64,000 bases of DNA from Apostichopus japonicus (lineage: Eukaryota; Echinodermata; Holothuroidea; Aspidochirotida; Stichopodidae): NCBI RefSeq assembly GCF_037975245.1, contig NC_092575.1, positions 7,227,001-7,291,000 of the forward strand, written 5' to 3'. This document shows, one piece after another, positions 11,663 through 23,144 of this stretch. Position numbers and translations under genes: made by a program. Below the pieces are notes generated by a model. It did not search any database. It was given only the letters and a program-made list of their open reading frames with translations, and was not told where the DNA came from. How positions within the stretch are numbered: position 1 is the first letter of the stretch; each line of letters starts with the position of its first letter.

Positions 11663-14600
11663 ACAAACGCACACACACATACATACACACACATACGCCA
11701 TCATGAATGCAAAGGTTACATTTATGATCGAAACCAAGAAGAGAGGCACCCCAAAAAGCTGCTTGAAAGCTGTGACGCGGTGAAACTAACGAAACGTATT
11801 GCATTATGTGTATCGCCGGCATGATCGACAGAACATATTGTTATTGCTGATGTTTTTTCCCTTCATTTCTGTAAACAAAAGGTTCAAAACTCCAAACCAA
11901 AGCCCACGCACAGTGGCTCTATATTCAATGCTCATCACTTTGATTGTACACATGGACTAACCTTATAAGTTGCCTACATACAAGAATCGTTGAATTGAAT
12001 TGTCATGCACTGTAGTAAGAAGTGGTAAAGTCCGGCTAATTTCACATTTGAGCGGTTATAAAGGAGAAGTTTACGCTTTACCTCCCGAGAGGAACAATCT
12101 ACTATATCGCCATTCTTGAATGAATCACTGAGCCAGTGGGAAGAGAGAATTGTCGGTTATGGTCGCTGGCTACGTTTATCCTCCAACGGATGGCATCAGA
12201 TATTTCTCCTTCGAGCAATTCGGACACGATACGCTCCAATCTATTCAATCAGTCTTGGATTCTAAAAGTTGACGATATGTTTGTTTATTAAGGGTATATG
12301 TACATAAAACAGTGTGTTTAAGGCTATATAACTTTTATTGTTGAGCTAGGCCGTGATGAAGTGATCGACATACCGACCCATACGGTAGATGTTGAACCTT
12401 ACCAATTTGTATCCATTCATATAAATGGCGTGATATCCTCATGCAACCTGTTTAACCAATCAACGCCTTGCTTCTCGACACGTTTCCGAAATACGTTTTC
12501 GGTTTGTTTAATCTCTAAATACGACAAACACAGATCCCAGACGACATGTACACAACGATAACAATAAAGCAGGTGTACATAGTGAGATAACAGCTATATT
12601 TGTTACTGATCTGCAGTGTTAGGCTGACATATGAGTTATGCGAAATTTCATGAGAACACGTGCATCCGGAGCGAAAGCTTATCTAGTGAAGTTAGCCACA
12701 CGTACGTCACCAAAACATACACGTGGCTAACATATGTAGGCTAGTTAATACATTTTGCCAACCTTTAAATACATTTTCTGATTTTTGTCAGCATATTACG
12801 TTGTATATCCATAGAGACCAACCTAACAAAAATTACTATTATTACTTTCAACTTATTCATTCATAGGCCTATATCATATTGTTTACAGTGCCAATGCATC
12901 CTACAAGATCGTTCCATGTGATTACGACAACTCCATTTCTCCGAAAAGACGAGGAATTGAGGTACTTGTACATCTCTCCAGGTGCATGCTACTCTATACT
13001 CGCTCAAAAAAATTTACCTTTATTTGGCCTAACATATATATTTAAAGAAAACGCTCGATCGAAATTTGGTCAAATTTCGACGAGTTGCTTCATCTACATT
13101 ATTAACAACGTGCTTAAACCTGACCGATTTTTTTTTCTCAAGAACTTCGGGCACAATTTTTCTTCTTTTATTTTCTTGTAAGAGATCCATTATAAACGAA
13201 ACATAATATGATGTTCTTAAGTTGGTATCATACTTCTTTTGACCGAATCGTATTAAATCTATCTCTTATACAGATCGCCTCAGGTGATGCATGGTGCATT
13301 GACCCTCACGATAAACTTTAATATCAAACAATTTTTTTTCTTATACATGCCTGCTGGTCAGTTTCTTTAAGACCAATGGATTGAATATCTGGAACAAATT
13401 AAAAGAACATGAGATTTCTGGTCTTTTATAATAAATACGTGTATTAAAGATGATCTGTCTTCTTATTGTATCGAAGGCTCATTTAGGTCAAACTCAATAC
13501 TGGAAGCACAATATAACAGTTATAAACTGAAGCATGCATATAGCTGTAAACAACTTAGAAAAAAGCTGGTATCGTGTCAGTTCAAACCGGCATGCATGTA
13601 AAGCACTTGGTTGACCCCATAGCCTCGTAGGGAAGATATACATCATATAGATATAGATATTATATTATATTGATGTTTGATTCGCCATTACTGGAAACCA
13701 TGATAATACGTCACTGAAGAGAGCAGAATGTTTAAAGTACGAATGAGGATAACACTAGAACATTCACTTCATAGAAGAATGTTACAATAAGAACAGTACT
13801 GTTTAACGATGGTCTAAGAAATAAAACAAGAAAACCTCGAACATTGAATAAATGTTCATGAGAAATGTATATGTGTTGTAAGAGTGTAAAATTTCCCAAT
13901 GGATGCGGTATTCGGGGATGCTGCTGTATGGTGTAAACGGCGGGGCATATTTTACATTAGTTTAACATCCCACTACGCCCCCACTACGACACTCACCTCC
14001 CGTCCCACATCCTACCGTATAATACATATAGGACCAGAGAAAATAAAGTGGTACTGACCTTGAACATGACTATTGTTATTAGATATTAGAGATATGAAAA
14101 GACAAATAATGTCGTTCCTAAAATCACACAGTTAAGTGTGACTATATGTTGTATAATGTTATGCCTGTTCAGCAAGGAGTAGAAGAAAGATATAAGTCAG
14201 CAGTAAAATAAGCAATAAACAAGTCTCAGTCTGAATTTAGTTCCACTACAAACGGGGGACATTCTACACTAGATTACATAGCCCCCCCCCCGCCCCACGA
14301 GAATAAAATGTTCAGAGGATATGCCACACTGTTACACCGGGCAATTTCATTACACGGATAGCCTGTTTCACCGTTTGATTTCAAGAAACCAATCGTTTGA
14401 CGTATCAGAAGTGACATGAAAGTAGTCCGACTATACCGTCTCCTGCATGGTTTTCATATAGAACGTATATAACGATGAATGTATATATATATATATATCT
14501 ACACGTATAGCACCGGTTTAATATATTACAAACGGCGCACTGTATTACCCTTGAGCGATACCTCCAAGTTGTCACGCAAACTTTGGGATTTTTGTTGTAA

Positions 14601-17600
14601 TTAAATCCGTCGAGTCTTTCAGAATGGGTGTTTACGTGTATTAGCACAAACTTCCATTATCACAAATTTCTTTTTTATTAGTTTAGCATTTCACAACACT
14701 TTGCAAAGACATTTGAATACTGTATATAACGCACAGTGCTGAAACCCAACATGTATTCTTTTGTTATAGAATATATAAAACTCGTCGACAATTCGTCTCG
14801 CGTGTGGCAATTCTGAATGGATCATAATTGTCTATGATATATATAGTCTACATTGAAATGACAGCTCTGTGTAGCAAACAATATTTATTTATAGACAGAA
14901 ATTAAAGCAGAACTACGGAATATTATAACGTAATTGTTATTTCATATTCCACTGTAGTAAAACCGTTGCTTGATCGATTTTCCCTCTTAGAAAACTGACA
15001 GTTACTGCTTAATATATAACATTAACAGACATATTTTTACAAAATTTCTGTACAATTTGCCAAAGGCCTTATCATCCCTTATGCTTTAATTTGATTTCTA
15101 TTGATTGGAAATACTTGATAACGACAGTGGACTGACATAACCTGACGTTTATCGGCAAACCTTTACAATAGGAAGCTACATGCTTTATATATTATAGTTT
15201 TGGAAATTTAGCCTGCAAGTAATAACTGTCTATATAACCCGCTCATTTTTTCTTTCTTTTACAATCCTCATATTTCACGATTGAGGTGGGAATGACTGGG
15301 ATTTGTATACGAAACTAACGTTGACCGTGTATGTTGGGTTACATGGCAAATAAACTTATTCTCCTTCATCATATAAATATATAAATCGCGGGAAATCCCC
15401 GAGCTAAGCTCTGATGACACGGCGTATCCTGGGGCAGTATAAAGTATTTCCGGTTTTACACTGACCTCTAATGTAACAACAGGGAGTCGAAATCAACTTG
15501 AGGATCATTGCCGCGTAACGTATTATACATAATCGGTTAACTACATAATTTCATATCCTTATTAAATCGCATGGCAGATAACACTGATGATTAAAAAATG
15601 TGCCATCTCTGGTCTGATTCTTTGTGGCAATGTTACAGCAATGAGGCAGTATTGGTGTGCCCGGCTGGTTCAAACTGAGGTTTAATGTTATAACTTATTA
15701 CTAGTCAAATTCAATTCGGTGATCATTTCAGTATATTGAATTATTTGACGTATAGCCTGTTAACTGTATCCATCTATGGGGATGAACTGCATGTTGGTAT
15801 ATGATATTGATTTTCGATATATACCCATCATATGCAACACATATACTTGGAAAAGTCTCTTTATGCGAATGTCCCTTAAAAAAGTCCGACCCGATATTTA
15901 AGTAATATTATTCCTCCCTACTATAGCGCTGTTCCCACTCCGGAGTGTAAATTATAGAGGGAGTAAGCGATACGTTAAAGAACAGCGCCAATTTCTCAGC
16001 ATATATAGGAAGGGTCGTAGAGAGGAATCGTAAATCGCACATTAGCGACCCGACATATATAGTCGATGCAACATCGTGAGGGTAGTACATGACTTTGTGT
16101 CTGGTCAATGGCCTTTGTACGAGAATTATGTAGTCGAAGGAAACTTGGTGATGATTCAACCATAATTAGGGGAATATTGTGTTTCCAGCCACTTTTCGCA
16201 TGCAGGCAGAGAAAGTGCGAAGTGTATAAACACTGACAAATTCCAATGTTGCTACAACAATTTGTATAAACAGGTCTATATAGTCTCCACATACATTTAC
16301 CGTATTATACATATAGGCTACGAGGCATATTCAATTACACAATAGAATACAAATTTGTTCTAAAGAAGAAGAAAAAAAGGCCCAACGACTACGCAAAAAA
16401 GGGAGAAGTTGGCTTGAAAATGTCACAAAGAATAGAACAATTACTTTTAACCAGGAATGGCATGATTATGGGGAGCAGACAATTGGAAGCGCGTACCTTT
16501 ACATTCCAACTATCTCTATATAAAGTAAACTGAATGAATGGGCATACAGGGGTGGATAAATATTACTCTTTACCTGGTGAGAATCTTAAATAGAATGAAT
16601 ACCACAACAATACCGCGCCCTTGAACTTAAAAACTAGAATTAATTTTTAGCTGAATACCTGTGGTCGTGTCTACAATGCATCTAGGCGATACAACAGCTT
16701 TTATCAATTACAGTTTAAAGTTATGATCAGACCACAGTGGTACGTGAGGTGTAATGTCCATGTCTCGGGCTGCCACGAAAATAGCAAAGTTGATAAATAA
16801 TTAACAAGAAGTTACTATAATAAGACTATAATCATCAGTTTTCTGTAAACAATTTTAAATCAAATCTGCGGAAGTGTCTATCAGCTTCATAATTTGATGC
16901 CGGGGGGGGGGGGGGTCAATTAATGAGATGCATGACGTCATGTACATGGCAACATTTAACGATTTTGGCCAACTGCCGTTCGATCTACCACCTTAGCATA
17001 TTACAAAGTACAGGGTATAGCATAGAATTGACAACCCACTCGTGAAATATGCTGCTGAAAAGTTCGATCTCAGTGCGCGGTAAGGCACCTCCTTACCAAT
17101 CCACCCAATTGGAAAATTACGATTCTTATTGGAATATTTTGATTCTACACCCCCCCCCCACCACCACCCACGTACCCTACCCCAAATCAAAAGACCCTAG
17201 CAACGTCACTGAACACAAGGGAGAATTTTCATATCATCTTGTGTATATGTTATCTCCATTATCGGTCATGTGAAAGTCGCCTAGCTGTAAGATTTCGCGT
17301 GTCGTGATAGGTTAGCGTGGGCATGTATGAAATGTTGCGATTGCATTAGTTTGTCCAATACTTGCAGGCAGGGTTAGATCGCACGCACTTTGCTCCACAT
17401 TTCGGCCTTCGTGTAGGTCTCAAATTGTTTCTAGTTAGCTCCCTGTGTGGGTTGTCCTGGTTTTCCCCCCTTTGTTTCCCCATTTGTTTGTCCATTGTCT
17501 CTCGCAGAAACTGTTAATCTAATAACTACAGTTTTACCACGACCTTTGACATTCCCTGTCGTGGACCTTTAAGCGCGTTGGTTATCCCCGGGGATCCTAC

Positions 17601-17757
17601 GTCCTACAAAAAACCCCTTTTTGTACATAACATACCCGGTCAGATACAACAAACCTGGGAATATGTTTGGCACAGTTCCAGATGGTGCAATATGGCAGAC
17701 CAACAGCCTTGCATATTTTGTTTAAAATTAATGCTTGATATGCATGTGAATTCATGC
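11663..17757. other. Intergenic stretch, no gene seen
   Basis: About 6 kb of mainly unique AT-rich sequence. It contains a small hairpin with 9-bp arms (GTTAGCCAC, 12691-12731), a short (AT)10 run near 14480, and poly-C or poly-G tracts near 14282, 16902 and 17150. The longest frames have no recognisable domain and amino-acid compositions typical of chance frames. Confidence 0.6.
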
Positions 17758-17765
17758 CTATAGTA

Positions 17766-18323
17766 TAAGGTGACCAGACGTCCCCGATTTTCGGGGACAG
17801 TCCCCGATTACAGTGTGCTGTCCCCTATGAACAAGTGTCCCCGAAAATGTCCCCGATTCGTCAAAATGTTCAGGAATTTCGAAAATATCCCACATTATTA
17901 GTAAAATAATTTTAAAAACAAAATTTAGTCAAGTGTGCAGTCGCAGAACGGAACTTATAACCAGTATTTCAGGTGGGCCAGTGTAAAGTGGAAACACTGT
18001 TAAAAACATGCTAGATCGATCTAGCCTAGCACTCTTTCGACCGTATAAATGGCAACTACGGCGACACAACGACACTTATAGTGTGAGCATGAGCAAATCA
18101 CAAGCTTTCAAAGAACCACGTAAAGTAAGTGGATTTCATTTAAGAAAAAGCTACATTTTTGAAAATAAAATTGATTTAAAAAGTGCTTCAAAGTATCACC
18201 ATTTTACATCTAAGCACCTTAGGCACTTAAAAATTTTCCAAAGGGGGAGGGGGACAGCCCCTTCCCTTAAACCCCTCCCCCATATCAGTCACGCAATAAA
18301 TGTCCCCGATTTCAGTCACCTTA
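17766..18323. mobile_element. Non-autonomous hAT-like DNA transposon, 558 bp
   Basis: The element has perfect 9-bp terminal inverted repeats, TAAGGTGAC at the left and GTCACCTTA at the right, with further imperfect pairing of GGGGACA blocks inside. It is flanked by an exact 8-bp direct repeat, CTATAGTA, at 17758-17765 and 18324-18331. An 8-bp TSD and termini of the form YARGG fit the hAT superfamily. The internal frame from 18008 does not resemble a transposase, so I infer a non-autonomous copy. Confidence 0.88.
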
Positions 18324-18668
18324 CTATAGTATACCGAATTGATACATCGAATTTCACATGGTACATGATCCGTTCGGCATACGCCCCAATACCGAGCACT
18401 AGCTTATATATCTACCTGGCAAACCTAGTACTGGACTGTTGGTGCTATACTATATGTCTATGATAGAGAAAGCATGTCTCAGATATAATATACGCGACCA
18501 CCTGCCATCGATCGCAGATTATTAAAGTTGACAACTATACTGTTTGGAATAAATAGGAGCCAATAAAGAATGAATAACTTCATCATGTAAATGGAGAATC
18601 CGTGGAACGTCATACGATATACTGTATATATATGTTGAACATGTTGAATATGTTATGTGTCACATACG

Positions 18669-19638
18669 CTTCCCGGACAACTCCTCCCTGGACGAATTCC
18701 CACCGGACGATAACCCCCGGACGATTCCCCCGTCGGACAATATCTCCCCGGACAAATCCCTACCCCAGACAATTCCCACCCGGACAATTGCCAACCCTGA
18801 TAATTGCCCACCGGAGAATTCCCACTCATGACAATTCCCAACCATGACAATTTCCCCCCGGACAATCCCCCCCCCCCCGGACAATTTCCCCCGGACAATT
18901 CCCCTCCTCGGAAATTTGATTGACAGCCGATGTAGGCGGGGTTTAAACTATAAGTCCAGTTAAGTATAGGGTTAACCTAGAACTAACTGCAACAGGAGAT
19001 TTCATTTTTTCATATTGTTGTTGCGTCCCCACTGAAGCATGTAAAGAAATTGTTCGGAGCCCACCTACCATGAATATTAATGAGATTGGCACCACAAACA
19101 ATATAGGGACCATCTACTCACTATGGGTATCCACCACCCAAGTATGGGAATGATCAAACCTTGCGTCATTGACTTAGAGTGATATCACTAATGCACGAGA
19201 ATCTCGCACAAAGTTACTCGTTCGTTTCTTTAACTTCGCGACTATTTTTTTTTTTGTCAGGTGAGTTGGGCCTGTTGGTTATGCTAATATAAAATAGTAT
19301 AGTACGCACGCACAGTTTTTATTGGTAACTAGCGTGATAAAATCGTCCCAATTGGGTGCTCCCGAGTGACAATTATCTGTAGGCCAATTGTCCCGGGGAA
19401 ATTATCCGGGGGTGGGGGTTCCAGGGGGATATTGTCCGGGAGGGTAATTGTCCAGGGGGTAATTGTCCGGTGGGGAGTCGACCGGGGTGGGAATTGTCCA
19501 GGGGCAGTTTTCTGGGGTGGGAACTGTCCGGGGTGGGAATTATCTGAGTGGGAATTGTTCGGGGGGTACTCCTCCAGGGGGAGTTGTCTGAGGGTAATTG
19601 TCCGGGGGTAATTGTGCAGGGCGAGTTGTCCGGTCACC
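18669..19638. mobile_element. Foldback (TU-like) transposon with tandem-repeat arms
   Basis: The left arm (18669 to about 18915) is an array of degenerate 15-bp units close to GGACAATTCCCACCC. The right arm (about 19345-19638) is an array of the inverse complement, close to GGGTGGGAATTGTCC. Between them is about 430 bp of non-repetitive sequence with no usable frame. A direct repeat, GTCACATACG, flanks the whole unit at 18659-18668 and 19639-19648 and is a likely TSD. From the literature as I recall it, sea urchin TU foldback elements have inverted arms built of 15-bp tandem repeats and an 8-bp TSD; the resemblance is inference. Confidence 0.75.
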
Positions 19639-19648
19639 GTCACATACG

Positions 19649-20547
19649 TGTTAAATACGGTACATAATATAAGCATTCTTCTGGGGTTAAACATTTCTTT
19701 TAACATAATTTCGCAAAAATCATTCGTGTGGCAACAATACGCTTCGATAAATAATAAAGAAATGGCTGATGTATAAAAGTAAAAGAACAATATTTTCGAT
19801 CTTTCCATCATATCTGGAGGAGATGTTGATAGCTTCAAATATTTGAGAAATAGAAGGTCTGTTTAATTGCTTACAAAACTACAAAATCCAGTTATAAACC
19901 GGAGTAGCTAGATGTTATAAAGCATGGATTGATGATCATAGCCTATAGGATGAACTATATAGGCCCACCGAGCATATATGCGCAGATCGGGGTATTGTGG
20001 GAGAACAATATTTGTTAATACATATATGTTAATTAGGTTTCCCTACTAATCATGTGCACAGTTCGATCAATAAGATTTATAAGAGATATCACATACTTTT
20101 CACACCATATCACGTAAGACTAGTTGGAAGGCCCGAGGCCTATGGCGTTTTCCTGTTAAATATTAGGATTAACTTAAAATAATCCAAGCTGCTTCAAACA
20201 GATTCGAATTTACGTATGACCTAAGTGGTACTATAGGGTTAAGGCTATATATGGACTGAATTAAATCATGATATGATAATGCTGATTTCGACTTTGAAAC
20301 ATCGGTCTATAAGTTATTGATTTCTAGCGGCAATAACATTACGTAGCATAAGCCTTATAGGCAATTAGGCCTAGTGTGTTAACTTTGGACATAAGGATAA
20401 TGTATGGGCTAAGGTTATGCCCATGCAGGCCATAGTCTGCATATGTTTCTGTGTCGATATCAAAATTATGTTAATTAGTCAGTCGGCAGTTTCAGTCAAT
20501 TAACGAGCCATCACACCATTAACACAGTTTTATCACCAGGTCTAGGC
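19649..20547. other. Intergenic stretch, no gene seen
   Basis: Unique AT-rich sequence with scattered TAGGCCTA-type motifs. No frame or structural RNA was recognised. Confidence 0.55.
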
Positions 20548-20555
20548 TATATAGG

Positions 20556-20923
20556 TATAGGCGTAGGAGCCCAATTTAATTGGGGGGGGGGGGCTGTATA
20601 ACGACTTGCCCGAAAAATATAACCAAAATTTGCATATCATATGGTTATTACATCGCATCGGTTATTACATGCATCGGTTATTACATCGCATGCAATTACA
20701 CTCAATCGTTTGCAGTGTTATTACCCTTCCATATTGGTTAGAAATTTTGGGCAAGTCGTTACAATAATAATGATAATAATAATATAAGTTTAACCATTGA
20801 AAAACACATTGCATATTTATTTTCCTTTCATAAGGTGTCCGAAAAATTCTCAGCATATTGCCCGAATTTTCACAAAAATAATATTTGGTTGGGGGCTGCA
20901 GCCCCCGCCTCCTTACGCCTATG
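20556..20923. mobile_element. Small DNA transposon with 8-bp TSD, 368 bp
   Basis: The termini are TATAGGCGTAGGAG at the left and CTCCTTACGCCTATG at the right, an imperfect inverted repeat. The flanks carry an exact 8-bp repeat, TATATAGG, at 20548-20555 and 20924-20931. Inside are a 12-nt poly-G tract and three short direct repeats of CATCGGTTATTACAT. No transposase is encoded. The TSD length suggests hAT or a related cut-and-paste superfamily. Confidence 0.78.
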
Positions 20924-20931
20924 TATATAGG

Positions 20932-21827
20932 CCTATCCTAGCCCTCATTGTACCGGTGGTAGTTGCCTAATATGACCGATTATAGTCAACTTGCAATGAT
21001 CGTGTGTCATATTGTGGACCTGATCATCCTGGCCTAACGTTGTCCTATAGGTTTACATGCCGGTACCTATAACTAGCCAATGATAGTCTAGTTTGAGTCC
21101 ATTAATCGCGAATTTTAGCTAATGTATATTTAGTCTACTTTGAAAAATGATCACACCTATTCTACGCTAGGCTATGTGACAATTCTTGATTCTATTCACT
21201 AAATTGAGCACAATTTGTGCCTACGAGTAATCTGAACTTATATTACCTGATCAAACCTGGCTAGTAGTAAATAGTAGTATCACGATGAATTGGTTTCCAA
21301 GTCCTCGGAATGAACTGTACTGAACCAAGACGGCAAGAGTTCAACTTTTCTATGGCAACACACTTCTCAGAACACAACCTGTTGTACTCTATTGACGAAG
21401 CAGCTGTATACTGCAACTGTGCGCATTCCTCTCTAATACAAGTAAAAACTCAGCAGTTAGTTATGTTAGCTAAACTAACACCGGCCGGCCCACGAAATAT
21501 GTTTATGATAGATGTGTAAGATTTATTTGACCTAAACCTCAAATAAATCACTATCACTGGACAATGTGGAAAGTCGGACGTGATAGCCACGGTGTTTTTT
21601 GAATGTGATAGCCGAAACGTAAATATTCTACAAAGTAATCTTTTTTGCATGAATGGCTTGTTCGCAGCTATAGCTACAATTACAAACACACAGCAATCAA
21701 CACGTGGGTATATTGTTTGTAAGTGTAGGCTCGACTCGTACTACAAGTTGTAATCCAATCACAGACGCGGAGGGCGGAGGGGGGCGGAGCAAACTTAAAT
21801 TTTACGGTGGCCTTGAACAGGTACAAA
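20932..21827. other. Intergenic stretch, no gene seen
   Basis: Unique sequence. The plus-strand frame at 21310-21519 has no recognisable domain and is not flanked by convincing splice sites. Confidence 0.5.
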
Positions 21828-21849
21828 CAGAGCCGTATATACGGCTCTA
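21828..21849. mobile_element. 22-bp palindromic micro-element with 8-bp TSD
   Basis: The sequence is CAGAGCCGTAT followed by its own reverse complement, with only the last base changed (G to A). It is flanked by GGTACAAA (21820-21827) and GATACAAA (21850-21857), a 7/8 match of TSD length. The same CAGAGCCGTATAT tip ends the 4.2-kb unit at 25956-30167. I infer a minimal copy made only of the two transposon tips. The alternative is a chance palindrome. Confidence 0.6.
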
Positions 21850-21857
21850 GATACAAA

Positions 21858-22488
21858 GACCGCATGACCGATTACTGGAACACAAAAGACATCCACGTGT
21901 ATTGCGATGGTTTATTGTGCGACAAATCACTCAACAACAATCAAAAAATGAAAGAAAAGAAAAATATGTAGGCATGACACTGACACATAGTGATGGATTA
22001 TCATACCAGATAGCATGACAATGCACAAGTAACATTCCATCGTGTGGGTAGGCCTATTCACAAATTCTAAGCCGGGAGTTAATATATAATTAATTTTTAT
22101 AGGCTGTGTTGGCGTAACGCTATTATAACCTCACGGTTATAGTATCTATGTAAGGGGATTGGAGTTGAGAGTGGATCAAGTTGCTTGGTTTTCGTGCCCA
22201 GTCTCTGATTTTAGAGATTTTCTCAAATACTGAGCAGTCACTAACGGGGAGGTAAAGGAATGAAGAATAACGTATTCTCACTTTCATTATATACTTAACA
22301 AAAAAAAATGAAGATTTCAGCCAAAGTGACCCGTTGATTTAATTTTCCACATATATGCTCGACAAGCATCAGTCCGGAGTTTCACAAGGTCAAGTCTCAG
22401 TCTGGAGACCCTATGGCCGTTATGATATTCCGTAACTCTGAACCATGGCATGGTCTATATACAATATAAAGATCGCCTTGTCGTATCT
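21858..22488. other. Intergenic stretch, nothing recognised
   Basis: Unique AT-rich sequence. No frame, tandem repeat or inverted repeat that I can support. Confidence 0.5.
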
Positions 22489-22496
22489 CTTTAGGT

Positions 22497-23136
22497 CCGG
22501 GGTTCCCTAACTGGGGTGCATGAACCCCCAGGGGTTGCGTGAGTCCATCCCACTCCAGGGGGTTCGTGAGACGTTTCTGAAAGTCAAAACTAGAGTACTT
22601 TTTGTTGAACTAAAATCTGATATATCATATAATTTAGTAATTTACAAAAGTCGTACCTATCGACAAACTCTTTTCGCGTTCCATAAGCATATGTTGCCTG
22701 ATAGTAGTACCGTACCGTGCATGTGATAAATAACTGATTTATGAAACAGACACAGGCCGCGTGACTTTGGTGAAGTTGTTGTACGCATGACAGTACTTCG
22801 TGAAGATAAAGAGCTGAGAAAGTAACTGAAAGGTTGGCCAAAGTAATTATTTTTATTTTGGAAATTCCGGATGACTTTCATTTTGCCCGACACAAAAGCA
22901 AAGTTAGCATAAATTCATGCTTGAAAATATTGTTGAGTGACAACATGCAGTCAACTAGCCTGTTTGAACATATTATACCCGTTTAATATTACACTATGAA
23001 CTTGATCTTTTACGAAGCACTGTTAGGCGTATTATAGAATAATAATGACTCAGATCGTGTCTTGAAAAGTTGGGGGTTCGTAAACAACTCTGACATCCAC
23101 AGGGGGCTCGTGGGGGATCAAGTTAGGGAAACCCTG
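22497..23136. mobile_element. Non-autonomous hAT-like DNA transposon, 640 bp
   Basis: The left end CCGGGGTTCCCTAACT matches the complement of the right end, AGTTAGGGAAACCCTG, at 14 of 16 positions. The flanking 8-mers CTTTAGGT (22489-22496) and CGTTAGGT (23137-23144) match at 7 of 8 positions, as expected of a slightly aged hAT TSD. Secondary inverted motifs such as GGGGTTCGT lie just inside both ends. No transposase frame is present. Confidence 0.82.
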
Positions 23137-23144
23137 CGTTAGGT

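Noticed and set aside
18008-18463. 151-codon frame at the hAT-like element
   Set aside because: It crosses the right TIR and TSD and has no transposase motif.
19329-19838. 169-codon minus-strand frame rich in Pro, Thr and Asn
   Set aside because: It is produced by the 15-bp repeats of the foldback arm.
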